Of a stretch of DNA of 53,902 nt, positions 35,263 to 44,109 are shown one piece after another. The notes beneath the pieces were generated by a model. The model was not told the origin of the DNA, ran no database searches, and was given only the letters and a program-made list of their open reading frames with translations. The translations under genes and the position numbers were made by a program. Position 1 is the first letter of the stretch, and every line of letters starts with the position of its first letter. Origin of the DNA: Verrucomicrobiaceae bacterium (GTDB lineage Bacteria; Verrucomicrobiota; Verrucomicrobiia; Verrucomicrobiales; Akkermansiaceae); assembly GCA_027486655.1 (NCBI GenBank), contig JAIXOR010000061.1, positions 1-53,902 on the forward strand, given 5' to 3'.

Positions 35263-38151
35263 CTAACGGGTGCGGATGCTGAGCTTGGTGCTGGGTAGGC
35301 CCTCGGCGGTGACGGTGAGGGTGGCCGGTCCGGGTTTTCCGGGCTTGCTGCGGAGGATGACCTGGCAGAGTCCATTGAAGGCGGGGAGCGTGTCTCCCTG
35401 CATGGGCTCGTGGCTGGTGGCGTCTCCGTTGCAGACGGCTTCGAGGGTGGCGCTGCCGTCCACGGAGAACTTCAGGCGGTGCATCGAACGCGGAACCAGG
35501 CGGTTCTTTTCATCGGCGATCGTCACGGTGACGTAGCTGAGGTCGTCGCCATCGGCGCGGATCTCCGGACGGTCTGCGGTGACGACGAGTTTTGATGCGC
35601 TGCCGGTCGTCGAGCGGTCGGCCTCGGCCCAGGGTTTGCCGTTTTTCCAGGTTTTTACGGTGAGAGAACCGGGCTGATAGATGACATCCTCCCAAACGAT
35701 GCGGTATTGGAAGGGTTCCTTCTTTTTCCGTCCGAGAGAGGTTCCGTTGAGGAAGAGCTCGGCTTCGTCGCCGGAGGTGAACACGTGGACCGGAGTGACC
35801 TGGCCGACGCGATCCGGCCAGTTCCAGTGAGGGAGGATGTGGGCCATCGGGAAGTCCGGTCGCCAGTGGGCCTGATAGAGGAAGTAGCGGTCTTTGGGAA
35901 ATCCGCAGAGATCGAGGATGCCGAAGTAGGACGAGCGGGAAGGGGAGCGGTTGCCGAGCCGCTTGAGTTCCTCCATGGCTTTCCGGCGGTCTTCCTCGTT
36001 CTGGAAGTTCAGGGCGTTCGTGCTGTCCTGGTTGTAGGGGGTGGGCTCGCCGAGGTAATCGAATCCAGTCCACACGTATTCCCCGGCGACGCCCGGATTG
36101 CGTTCCAACAGCTCGAAGTCGAGGTCCGGCCGGTTTGCCCAACCGGGCGCGTAGAGTTCGTAAGAGCTCACCTGGAAGTCGAAGAATCCCGCGTTTTTGT
36201 CCCACTTGGCCGGGAAGTAATAACAACCGCGCGAGCTGACGCAGGACGAGCTTTCGCTGACGAGAATGGGCACTTCAGGCCGGCGTTTGCGGACTTTTTC
36301 GATGATCGATCGGTCCTTCACCGGGTAGTTGAATCCGACGATGTCCACGGTGTCCGTGAATCCGGAGAGGGCGGTGCCGAGGTGGTTGACGCCGAGGGTG
36401 ATCTGGCGGGTCGGATCATGTTGGCGCACCAGTCGGGTGAGTTTTTCGGAAACCCAGAACATGTCCTTGCGTCCTTGTTCCGGGATTTCGTTGCCGGTGC
36501 TCCATCCGATCACGCAGGCGTGGTTGCGGTCCCGGCGGATGAAGTTGGCGACGTCGCGCTCGTGCCAGGCGTCGAAGTGGATGTGATAGTCGTTGGGTTT
36601 CTTGGCAAGTTTCCACATGTCGAAGAGCTCATCGAGGACGAGCATGCCCATGCGGTCGCAAAGTTCGAGAAGCTGTGGGGCGGGCGGGTTGTGGGAGGTG
36701 CGGATCGAGTTGCAACCCATGGCCTTGAGCAATTCGATCTGGCGCTCCGCGGCACGGGTGTTGAAGGCCGCGCCGAGCGGGCCGAGGTCGTGGTGGTTGC
36801 AGACGCCCTGGATCTGGACGCGCTGGCCGTTGAGGTGGAATCCATCGGCCTTCCATTCGGCACTGCGGAGGCCGATCTGGATCTGGTGGGAATCGAGCAC
36901 CTGTTTTCCGCTGATGAGGGAGGTCTTGAGCGTATGCAGAGCGGGGTTCTCCACGCTCCAAAGCGCGGGTTTCCGGATCGTGAGACGGGTGTCCTTGCCG
37001 TCGGCAGGCCGGCGCGAGGTGGCAATGCTGCGGCCTTCCGGATCGAGGAGTTCGTGCACGATTTCCACGGACGGGTCGCTTGGCTTGCGGACGACCTCGG
37101 TGCCGATGACGAGGTCGGCGGATTCCTTGCTGATGTTCTCCGGTCGGGCAAACACGCCGTGATGGGCGATGCGGACCGGATGCGACTTCACCAGCCAGAC
37201 GTGCCGATAGATTCCGCCACCGGGATACCAGCGTGAGGATTGCTCCTTGTTTTGAAGTCGCACGGCAATGGAGTTCTCCGCACCGAATCTGGCGAAGGGA
37301 GTGAGGTCGATGCGGAACGAGTTGTAGCCATAGGCCCACTCGCCCGCCTTCTGGCCGTTGACGAACACGGTGGCCGTGGACATCGCGCCATCAAAATCGA
37401 TTTCGATCTGCTTGCCGCGGTCCGTTTCTTCCAGACGGAAGGTTTTCCGATACCAGCCGATGCCGGTCCAGGGCAGCTTGCCGGTTTCGTTTTCCAGATC
37501 CATGCGGAAGGGGCCTTCGATCCCCCAGTCGTGGGGCAGGTCGAGCGAGCGCCAGGAAGTGTCATCGAAATCAATGGCTGCTGGCGAAACCGCGGCCTTG
37601 CCGGAGGGTGCTGCGGGTTTCAGCGGGTTGCCGGTGGCATCGAGGAGCCGGACTTCGCGGATGCTCGCCCATTGGGCGGTCGCCATTTTGCCGACGGTGA
37701 TCCGGATGAAACGTCCCTCGCCCTTGGCCTCCACCCGATCGCTTCCGCTGGCATTGCTGCCGGGGCTCCAATCGCTGAGGACCGACCATTGGGTTCCATC
37801 GGTCGAGAGCTCCGTGCGGAATGGATAGGCGGCTTGCTTTTCCCATTGGATGTCGATCCCTCCAAGCCCCGCGCTGCGTCCGAGGTCGACCGTGAGCGAC
37901 TGGCCTTCGGTCCCGCTTGCGGCGCACCACCGGGTGTTGGCATCGCCATCGATGGCATGCTCGGGCGGGTTTTCCGGTTCGTTGGAACTTGCGGTGGCCG
38001 CGACGTGAGGCGCACCGGGTTCCTGCAGGCGTCCGCCGTCGGGCATCGCGCCGAAGCGTGCGAACTTCCATGAGGCGTCGAAGTTGCTGCGTTCCGCTGC
38101 GTTGGCGGCGATCAGGGATGCGGCTAACAGAAAGAGGGAAGTGGGTTTCAT
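35263..38151 (-). CDS. GH2 beta-galactosidase with discoidin-like domain
   Basis: Secreted glycoside hydrolase family 2 enzyme of 962 residues with a signal peptide (MKPTSLFLLAASLIAANA). An F5/8-type-C (CBM32-like) domain lies near the N-terminus (about 35-175: ASSNEPENPPEHAIDGDANT, FIRITVGKMATAQWASIREV), inserted before the GH2 sugar-binding jelly roll (LDLPHDWGIEGPF). The immunoglobulin-like domain and TIM barrel follow. The acid/base is E555 in STGNEIPEQ and the nucleophile is E633 in LVSESSS. The C-terminus carries DUF4982/Glyco_hydro2_C5-like modules (GDEAELFLNG). Such enzymes cleave beta-galactosides and sometimes beta-glucuronides. The start at 38151 gives the signal peptide; an upstream in-frame ATG does not. 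It stands alone with palindromes upstream. Confidence 0.92.
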   Translation of the reverse strand: MKPTSLFLLAASLIAANAAERSNFDASWKFARFGAMPDGGRLQEPGAPHVAATASSNEPENPPEHAIDGDANTRWCAASGTEGQSLTVDLGRSAGLGGIDIQWEKQAAYPFRTELSTDGTQWSVLSDWSPGSNASGSDRVEAKGEGRFIRITVGKMATAQWASIREVRLLDATGNPLKPAAPSGKAAVSPAAIDFDDTSWRSLDLPHDWGIEGPFRMDLENETGKLPWTGIGWYRKTFRLEETDRGKQIEIDFDGAMSTATVFVNGQKAGEWAYGYNSFRIDLTPFARFGAENSIAVRLQNKEQSSRWYPGGGIYRHVWLVKSHPVRIAHHGVFARPENISKESADLVIGTEVVRKPSDPSVEIVHELLDPEGRSIATSRRPADGKDTRLTIRKPALWSVENPALHTLKTSLISGKQVLDSHQIQIGLRSAEWKADGFHLNGQRVQIQGVCNHHDLGPLGAAFNTRAAERQIELLKAMGCNSIRTSHNPPAPQLLELCDRMGMLVLDELFDMWKLAKKPNDYHIHFDAWHERDVANFIRRDRNHACVIGWSTGNEIPEQGRKDMFWVSEKLTRLVRQHDPTRQITLGVNHLGTALSGFTDTVDIVGFNYPVKDRSIIEKVRKRRPEVPILVSESSSCVSSRGCYYFPAKWDKNAGFFDFQVSSYELYAPGWANRPDLDFELLERNPGVAGEYVWTGFDYLGEPTPYNQDSTNALNFQNEEDRRKAMEELKRLGNRSPSRSSYFGILDLCGFPKDRYFLYQAHWRPDFPMAHILPHWNWPDRVGQVTPVHVFTSGDEAELFLNGTSLGRKKKEPFQYRIVWEDVIYQPGSLTVKTWKNGKPWAEADRSTTGSASKLVVTADRPEIRADGDDLSYVTVTIADEKNRLVPRSMHRLKFSVDGSATLEAVCNGDATSHEPMQGDTLPAFNGLCQVILRSKPGKPGPATLTVTAEGLPSTKLSIRTR

Positions 38152-38221
38152 GAACCCCTCCACGCTCGCCACCGCGTTCCGGGGCGGCAAGCGGATTCTC
38201 CGCCCCATTTCGGAGGGTTTT

Positions 38222-38262
38222 TGACCTGAGGCAGGTCATTGCACCGGTCACACGGAACCGGT
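38222..38262. promoter_or_regulatory. Palindromes upstream of the GH2 gene
   Basis: TGACCT-GAGGC-AGGTCA at 38222-38238 is a perfect 6-bp inverted repeat with operator-like spacing. Just beyond it ACCGGT occurs twice (38243-38248 and 38257-38262), eight bases apart. The cluster lies 71-111 bases before the GH2 start, so it may bind a regulator of that gene. Confidence 0.45.
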
Positions 38263-38334
38263 AAAAAAGAAGCGGCCCGATCGATAATCCCCGGGAAAAA
38301 CCCAAAAACCCAAAGGGAAGCTCAATCGGGCCGC
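38263..38334 (-). terminator. Large terminator-like hairpin, possible end of a small RNA
   Basis: GCGGCCCGAT (38272-38281) and ATCGGGCCGC (38325-38334) form a perfect 10-bp stem around 43 bases rich in CCC/GGG and A runs. On the minus strand the stem is followed by TTCTTTTTT. No protein gene lies just upstream on that strand, so it may end a small RNA started around 38380-38450, or attenuate GH2 transcription. Confidence 0.6.
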
Positions 38335-38491
38335 CTATGTCTTGCGACGCGCGGAAGCAATCATCGGATGAGTCGCGGGTCAAGAGGTAAATGCAGATTT
38401 TTCACCCTCACGAAAGCTGCGTAAATTTTCCTAAAGATTGTCTTGCATAGTCCGGGGGCGGACCTTAACAAAGCCGCCCACCCAACCGGAT

Positions 38492-38573
<82 letters not shown>

Positions 38574-38974
38574 CTTCTCTTTGTTTTTCGAAGAGATCGA
38601 GGTTGGGTTTTTTTGTGTCTGCATGGGTCGTCGGTGGACGTCCATTTCCTGCAGGTTCGGGTTTCCGGCAAAAGCCGGGGTGCTGTCCGCCAAGGCTCTC
38701 TCTCAGCGCCAGAAACAGCAGTTTCTGTCTTCATTCACCACCTCGAGAAACTCAATGAAGCACACGGCTTCCGGGTGGGGAGGATACGAATGCCATTTCA
38801 GGTCCGACCGCATCCAGTGGATTTTCCGCCGGTTCGTTTTGCGACTTCAGGCGGACGTCGATTGGTTAGAAAGTCCGCCATGGCGGATACGATCGAAACG
38901 GTTTCTTCCATCGCAAAGGCCATCGGTCTTCGGAGCTTGGGGATGCGTTCGTTCCGGGTTCGGAGTCGGTTGCT
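38574..38974. other. Intergenic stretch after tRNA-Leu
   Basis: About 400 bases. TCTCTT and AAGAGA just after the tRNA could form a weak hairpin, with a T run at about 38609-38615, and may end the tRNA transcript. Short open frames exist but show no convincing protein features. I see nothing else in it. Confidence 0.5.
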
Positions 38975-39514
38975 TCATGGCCGATGTGGAGCCCCTTGCA
39001 CAGGGCATTTCCCACTGCCTGCATGAGTGGCGATGACACGGCCTGAGGCGTCCCTGCGGGTGTGCACGGTTGTTTGGCTTCCGGAGGCGCTCGCCGATTC
39101 CGTGCCGATCAAGCGGCCTGAGGCATCGCGGAACTGGGTGTGGCTTGTGGATCCAGAGGATTGGCTGCGGTTGGCACTGCCACTCATCCGCCCGCTGGCG
39201 TCTCGGTAGGTGGTCTGGGATGAACCGGATGGGCTGTTCCGTGTGATGGCCGATCCGGTGAGCCTGCCACTGGCATCGCGATACTCGGTGCGGATCGAGG
39301 TTCCTCCGGTGGCGTGGCTGGTGCTGGTGGATTGGATCCGGCCGGAGGCATCGCGGAAGACCGCCTTTTCGGAGCCGGTGCCGGTTCTCTGACGTTCCAC
39401 GGTCTGAACCACCCGTCCCGTGGCGTCGCGGATCACTTCGCGGCAGGTTTGGGCCGGGGAACGTGTGGCCAGAGCCGAGGCAACCAACAGGATGGCAATG
39501 GAGGTCTTCTTCAT
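38975..39514 (-). CDS. Secreted protein with RDASGR tandem repeats
   Basis: 179 residues with a signal peptide (MKKTSIAILLVASALATRSPA). The mature part is made of six units centred on RDA(S/T)GR, spaced about 23-27 residues apart and separated by Ser/Thr/Gly-rich spacers (RDASGRLTGSAITRN, RDASGRMSGSANRSQ). The motif recalls the short YD/RHS-like repeats, but no larger RHS protein features are present. The only mature Cys residues are near the two ends. No catalytic residues are visible; it may be a small surface or structural protein. The start at 39514 is supported by the signal peptide. It is transcribed away from the 39728 gene. Confidence 0.7.
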   Translation of the reverse strand: MKKTSIAILLVASALATRSPAQTCREVIRDATGRVVQTVERQRTGTGSEKAVFRDASGRIQSTSTSHATGGTSIRTEYRDASGRLTGSAITRNSPSGSSQTTYRDASGRMSGSANRSQSSGSTSHTQFRDASGRLIGTESASASGSQTTVHTRRDASGRVIATHAGSGKCPVQGAPHRP

Positions 39515-39727
39515 GCGGAGATAGACTGGATCGGTTTCGCGTTCATTCGATGCGGAAATGAGATTCGGGTTCCAGCGTGTCTTGCGGTTTCGGGACGGTG
39601 CGGCCCCCGGAAACGGGCGGGGACGTGAGACGCTATTCACTTTGCGCCAGCCTTTCGACTTGAGGTGATCGTCATGGATGGGTTCTCTTCTGGCTGCTCC
39701 TGCTAATCCGAGCGAAGCAATCGAACC

Positions 39728-39976
39728 ATGGGCTTCTTCTACCGCAAATCCGCCAGTTTCGGGCCGTTCCGCGTCAACCTGAGCAAATCAGGCGTTGGCT
39801 ATTCCGTGGGAGGTCGCGGGTTCAGGGTGGGACGAAGTGGCAATGGTCGGCGCTACACATCCTTCAGTGTGCCCGGCACGGGGGTCGGGTATCGGGGCAG
39901 CGGCTGCCTCGTGGTCATCGCCGCGTTTCCCGTGTCCATCGCCATCACCTACGGAGTCCTCAACGCACTTTCCTGA
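39728..39976 (+). CDS. DUF4236-like small membrane protein
   Basis: 82 residues. The N-terminal FYRKSASFGPFRVNLSKSGV and GYSVGGRGFRVGRSGNGRRY match the DUF4236 family, short proteins of unknown function often found near phage or accessory genes. A hydrophobic C-terminal segment (GCLVVIAAFPVSIAITYGVL) should span the membrane. It is followed after 12 bases by another small gene on the same strand, so they probably share an mRNA. Confidence 0.75.
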   Translation: MGFFYRKSASFGPFRVNLSKSGVGYSVGGRGFRVGRSGNGRRYTSFSVPGTGVGYRGSGCLVVIAAFPVSIAITYGVLNALS

Positions 39977-39988
39977 ATCAATCAACCG

Positions 39989-40294
39989 ATGACACTCACC
40001 TGGAAACGCACGCTTCGAACTCCATCCTCGGAACGATTCCTCGCCCAGCGCAGCGGCAAGGATGTGGCAGCCGTGGATCTGCATTATCTCGCCAACGGCA
40101 CCGTCGCGGGAACGATCATCATCCTGAAGGGCTCCGGTTTGGATGAGTCCAACATCCAGGATCTGCTCTCGGCCCTTGACGATGAGTTCCTGCCTGACGT
40201 CGACCTCGTCGAGGGAAGCCTTACCTACACCGTGGTTCTCGGCGAGGTGCTGGGTAACTGGGAGGCGCACCAAAACGCCACGGGCGGCGGGTAA
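39989..40294 (+). CDS. Small protein of unknown function
   Basis: 101 residues, soluble and acidic, with no signal peptide. VAAVDLHYLANGTVAGTIII and a segment ending LVEGSLTYTVVLGEVLGNWE suggest an alpha/beta fold; I think similar small proteins occur in Planctomycetes and Verrucomicrobia (from memory). The ATG at 39989 is 12 bases after the DUF4236 gene, suggesting cotranscription. The function is not known. Confidence 0.65.
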   Translation: MTLTWKRTLRTPSSERFLAQRSGKDVAAVDLHYLANGTVAGTIIILKGSGLDESNIQDLLSALDDEFLPDVDLVEGSLTYTVVLGEVLGNWEAHQNATGGG

Positions 40295-40333
40295 GCGGAG
40301 CTTCCGAATGGCGGGTCCCTGCATTTTCGAACC

Positions 40334-41581
40334 ATGAAAACCATACTTCTACCGTTTCTTCTTTGCAGTCTGGCCATGGCTGCGCCGGGATCCAAGCCGC
40401 TCAAGATCTTCATCCTGGCCGGGCAGTCCAACATGGAAGGCCATGCCATGATCTCGACCTTCGACTACATCGGGGATGATCCTGCGACCGCTCCTTTGTT
40501 AGGGAAAATGCGTGGCCCGGATGGCAGGCCGACACTTTGCCGGGGTGCCTGGATTTCATATCTCACCGGGGCTGGGGAAAAGAACTTCACGTTGGGCGGT
40601 CCTCTCACGGCGGGATATGGCGCGATGAACGGCAGGGATTCCAAGCAGCCAGGCGAAAAGATCGGGCCCGAGTTCACCTTCGGGCTGACGATGGACGAGG
40701 CGCTCGACGAACCGGTGCTGTTGATCAAGACCGCGTGGGGTGGGAAGAGCCTGCACACGGATTTCCGGCCGCCGGGCGCGGGCCCCTTTGAGTTCAACGA
40801 GGCTCATCTCGAGAACCTCCGGAAACAAGGCCGCGATCCCGGGATGGAGATGGAGGAAAAGCGGAAAGCCACCGGGCATTACTACCGGATGATGATCGAT
40901 CACGTGCGACAGGTGCTGGGCGACTTGAAGAACGCATGCCCTGCCTATGACCCCTCGCAGGGTCATGAACTGGCGGGCTTCGTATGGTTGCAGGGCTTCA
41001 ATGACATGGTGGATGGCCAGGTGTATCCGAAACGAAACCAGCCGGATCGTTTCGATCTCTACTCCGTGTTGCTGGAGCAATTCATTCGCGATGTTCGCAA
41101 GGATCTTGCTGCTCCAAAGCTTCCCTTTGTCATCGGGGTGATGGGCGTGGGGGGATTGAATGACAAGTCGCCGGACATGCTTTCGTTCCGTCGCGCCATG
41201 GCGGCACCCGCATCCCTGCCGGAGTTCCGTGGAAACGTCGCCGCCGTGCAGACCGCGCCGTTTTGGTCGGATGAACTCGGTGCCATCGATGCCAAACGGG
41301 ACAAGATCCGGCAGATGCGTTTCTTCCTGGAGTCCCGCCACAAGGATCACGCCAACGCCGACGGCAAGATGAGCGAGGACGACAAGAAGGCCTATCTCGC
41401 GAAGTTTGAGGCGGACCTGATTTCGCCGGCCGAGGCCGCGCTTTGGAAACGCGGTGCATCGAATGCCGGTTACCATTACCTGGGCTGTGCGAAGACCTTT
41501 GCGCTCATGGGACGGCATTTCGCGGAGGCGGCGCTGGTGATGATGGGGCGGCAGGCCCCTGCGGCCGGGCGGCCCCAATGA
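40334..41581 (+). CDS. Secreted carbohydrate esterase, sialate O-acetylesterase-like
   Basis: 415-residue SGNH/SASA-family esterase with a signal peptide (MKTILLPFLLCSLAMAAPG). The nucleophile is S32 in FILAGQSNMEG. The Gly and Asn of later blocks fall in GPEFTFGLTMDEAL and WLQGFNDM, and LIKTAWGGKSL is typical of the family. Such enzymes remove acetyl groups from sialic acids, xylan or pectin side chains. It lies 87 bases upstream of the sugar ABC transporter genes on the same strand, a combination that suggests uptake of a deacetylated sugar. Confidence 0.85.
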   Translation: MKTILLPFLLCSLAMAAPGSKPLKIFILAGQSNMEGHAMISTFDYIGDDPATAPLLGKMRGPDGRPTLCRGAWISYLTGAGEKNFTLGGPLTAGYGAMNGRDSKQPGEKIGPEFTFGLTMDEALDEPVLLIKTAWGGKSLHTDFRPPGAGPFEFNEAHLENLRKQGRDPGMEMEEKRKATGHYYRMMIDHVRQVLGDLKNACPAYDPSQGHELAGFVWLQGFNDMVDGQVYPKRNQPDRFDLYSVLLEQFIRDVRKDLAAPKLPFVIGVMGVGGLNDKSPDMLSFRRAMAAPASLPEFRGNVAAVQTAPFWSDELGAIDAKRDKIRQMRFFLESRHKDHANADGKMSEDDKKAYLAKFEADLISPAEAALWKRGASNAGYHYLGCAKTFALMGRHFAEAALVMMGRQAPAAGRPQ

Positions 41582-41668
41582 GGCGCGACCGGTAAATGCA
41601 TGCACCGCGACCACCTTTTTGGTTGTCTGCGCAATCGAAGCCCCGCATCCCTTGTCGCGGTTTTGCCG

Positions 41669-43147
41669 ATGGAAGCGCACCCACTGCTCGCAATCCGGAA
41701 TCTTACGAAGTCCTTCGCCGGGGTGAAGGCCTTGGATGATGTCGGCTTCGACGTGCATGCCGGCAGCGTCCATGCGCTGATGGGGGAAAACGGAGCGGGA
41801 AAATCCACCCTGCTCAAGATCCTGGGTGGCCTCCAAAGTCCGGATGCCGGTGAGATCCGGATGAACGGCACATCGGTCCGGTTTCGCAGTCCTCACGAGG
41901 CACTCAAGCACGGCGTTTCGATGATCCACCAGGAGTTGATGCCGTTCCGCAACCTGAGCGTGGCGGCGAACATCGCCATGGGCCGTGAAATGACGCGCGG
42001 GTTTCCCGGGTGGCTCGATCATGCGGCGATGCACCGTGAGGCGGAATCCCTGCTGGGAAGGCTCGGGCTTTCGATCGACCCCCGCCGGCGGATGGGCGAT
42101 TTGAGCGTGGCGGAAATGCAGTCGGTCGAGATCGTCAAGGCGCTCGCCCGCAAAGCCTCGGTGATCCTGATGGACGAACCGACCACGGCGCTTTCGGAGC
42201 GGGAAGTGGGCGCGCTCTTCGAGGTGATCGACGGGCTCAAACGCGAGGGCAAGGCGATCATCTACATTTCCCACAAGATGGATGAGATCTTCCGGATCGC
42301 CGACACTATCACCGTGATGCGGGATGGCCGCCATGTGGGCACCCGCGCTGCGGCCGAGATGGACGAAGCCGAGCTCATCCGGCTGATGGTTGGCAGGGAT
42401 CCCGCGCCGAGGGCCGTGCGGCGGGGAAATCCAGGCGAGCCGGTGCTGGAGGTCCGCAATCTGGGAAATCCCGGGCGTTTTGAGGCCATCGACTTCACCC
42501 TTCGGCGTGGTGAGATCCTCGGCATCGGTGGATTGATGGGGGCTGGCCGGACCGAACTCGCGGAGGCCATTTACGGCATCAACCCGGCGCGGTCCGGCGA
42601 GATCCGGGTGGCGGGCAAGCCCCTCCGCATCCGCAGCCCGAAGGATGCGCTCAAGGCCGGGATCGCTCTCGTCACCGAGGACCGCAAGCGCCATGGCTTC
42701 ATTCCATCGATGGCAGTGGGTCCCAATCTCACGCTTTCCAGCCTTCGCAGCCCATGGATCGATTTCCGGCGCGAGGCGGAGATCGCCGTCTCCCAGATCG
42801 ACCGGTTTTCCATCAAGGTGGCGGACCCGGGGCAGCCCGTGGTCAGTCTGAGTGGGGGAAACCAGCAGAAAGTGGTGATCGCCAAAGCGCTGCTCACCCA
42901 GCCGGAGATCCTCATCCTCGACGAGCCCACACGCGGCATCGACGTCGGGGCCAAGGCGGAGATCCACGCACTGATCGCCGGACTGGCGGCGGATGGAAAA
43001 GCGATCCTCGTGATTTCCTCGGAGCTTCCCGAGCTGATGGCCTTGAGCGACCGGGTTCTCATCATGCGCGAGGGCCGTGTGGTCGCGGAGGTGGATCCAT
43101 CCGGGACCACTCCCGAAGCGTTCATGCGCCACGCCATGCCCGGTTGA
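41669..43147 (+). CDS. Sugar ABC transporter ATPase, RbsA/MglA type
   Basis: 492 residues with two ATPase modules in one chain, as in ribose/galactose importers. The first has Walker A GENGAGKST (39-47), signature MGDLSVAEMQSVEI and Walker B VILMDEP. The second has the degenerate GLMGAGRTEL typical of the family, signature SLSGGNQQKVVIAKAL and Walker B LILDEPTRGIDVGAK. An in-frame ATG at 41600 exists, but MEAHPLLAIRNLTKSF at 41669 is the natural start. The permease starts 17 bases downstream. The specificity is unknown; ribose, rhamnose, galactose or inositol are all possible. Confidence 0.95.
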   Translation: MEAHPLLAIRNLTKSFAGVKALDDVGFDVHAGSVHALMGENGAGKSTLLKILGGLQSPDAGEIRMNGTSVRFRSPHEALKHGVSMIHQELMPFRNLSVAANIAMGREMTRGFPGWLDHAAMHREAESLLGRLGLSIDPRRRMGDLSVAEMQSVEIVKALARKASVILMDEPTTALSEREVGALFEVIDGLKREGKAIIYISHKMDEIFRIADTITVMRDGRHVGTRAAAEMDEAELIRLMVGRDPAPRAVRRGNPGEPVLEVRNLGNPGRFEAIDFTLRRGEILGIGGLMGAGRTELAEAIYGINPARSGEIRVAGKPLRIRSPKDALKAGIALVTEDRKRHGFIPSMAVGPNLTLSSLRSPWIDFRREAEIAVSQIDRFSIKVADPGQPVVSLSGGNQQKVVIAKALLTQPEILILDEPTRGIDVGAKAEIHALIAGLAADGKAILVISSELPELMALSDRVLIMREGRVVAEVDPSGTTPEAFMRHAMPG

Positions 43148-43164
43148 AACGCCCGCACCTTTTC

Positions 43165-44109
43165 ATGACTGCCACCTACGCCACTCCGAAAAACTTCCTG
43201 AAATCCTGGGGACTTGTCATCGCCCTGCTGGTGATCGGCACCGTGCTTTCGTTCGCGCACCCGGGTTTTCTAACGGTTCCCAACCTCCTCAACGTCGCGC
43301 GGCAGATATCCATCAACGGGATTCTTGCGGTGGGCGTCACGCTGGTGCTGCTCACCGGCGGTGTGGATCTTTCGCTGGGCTCGGTGGTCGCGCTTGCCGG
43401 GGTGGTCGCGGCGAGCCTGGCCCATCCCGGGGACTATCCGGTCCTCATCCCGATCGTGGCGGGGATCGCGGCAGGTGCCGCCTGTGGTGCCGCCAACGGC
43501 TTGATGGTGACGCGCGGTCTCATTCCCTCGTTCATCGCCACGCTGGGCATGATGACCGCGGCGCGTGGACTGGCCCTCGTTCTTGCAAAGGGCCGCCCGG
43601 TTTCCAATCTCAGCCCCGAGTTCACCCGCATCGGCGGGGATCTGGGCATGGTGCCCATCCCGGCGATCGTGCTCGTGCTGCTGGCCATGGCCACCGCCGT
43701 GGTCCTGCGGAATCTGCGACTCGGCCGGCACCTCTACGCGGTTGGCGGAAATGCGGATGCCGCCCGGGCTGCGGGCATCGGCGTCGGCGGAGTGAGGATG
43801 ATCGCCTACACCGTTTGCGGTGCTTTCGCCGGCGTGGCGGGCGTGGTGCTCGCGGCACGGATCACCACCGGCCAACCGAATGCAGGTGCGGGTTATGAAC
43901 TCGATGCGATCGCGGCCGTGGTCATCGGCGGCACCAGCCTCTCGGGTGGCGTGGGAACCATCGGCGGAACGATTCTCGGTGCGCTGCTCGTCGGGGTGAT
44001 CAACAACGGGCTCGATCTGATGAATGTTTCCTCCTACTACCAAGCCATCGTCAAGGGCGTCATCATCGTGGGTGCCGTCTGGCTCGATCGAAACCGGATC
44101 CCATCATGA
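43165..44109 (+). CDS. Sugar ABC transporter permease, RbsC type
   Basis: 314-residue inner-membrane permease with about eight to ten spans. Family landmarks: GVTLVLLTGGVDLSLGSVVA, the EAA-like VGGNADAARAAGI loop that contacts the ATPase, and AVVIGGTSLSGGVGTIGGTI. The start at 43165 follows the ATPase gene by 17 bases. The stop overlaps the ATG of the binding-protein gene by four bases (ATGA), showing translational coupling. Confidence 0.95.
   Translation: MTATYATPKNFLKSWGLVIALLVIGTVLSFAHPGFLTVPNLLNVARQISINGILAVGVTLVLLTGGVDLSLGSVVALAGVVAASLAHPGDYPVLIPIVAGIAAGAACGAANGLMVTRGLIPSFIATLGMMTAARGLALVLAKGRPVSNLSPEFTRIGGDLGMVPIPAIVLVLLAMATAVVLRNLRLGRHLYAVGGNADAARAAGIGVGGVRMIAYTVCGAFAGVAGVVLAARITTGQPNAGAGYELDAIAAVVIGGTSLSGGVGTIGGTILGALLVGVINNGLDLMNVSSYYQAIVKGVIIVGAVWLDRNRIPS

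Larger units (their letters stand above)
38152..38491. other. Intergenic region between the GH2 gene and tRNA-Leu
   Basis: About 340 bases with no coding potential. It contains the palindromes and large hairpin listed separately, and the presumed promoter of tRNA-Leu near 38440-38470, for which I see only weak elements (TTGCAT followed by TAACAA). Confidence 0.5.
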
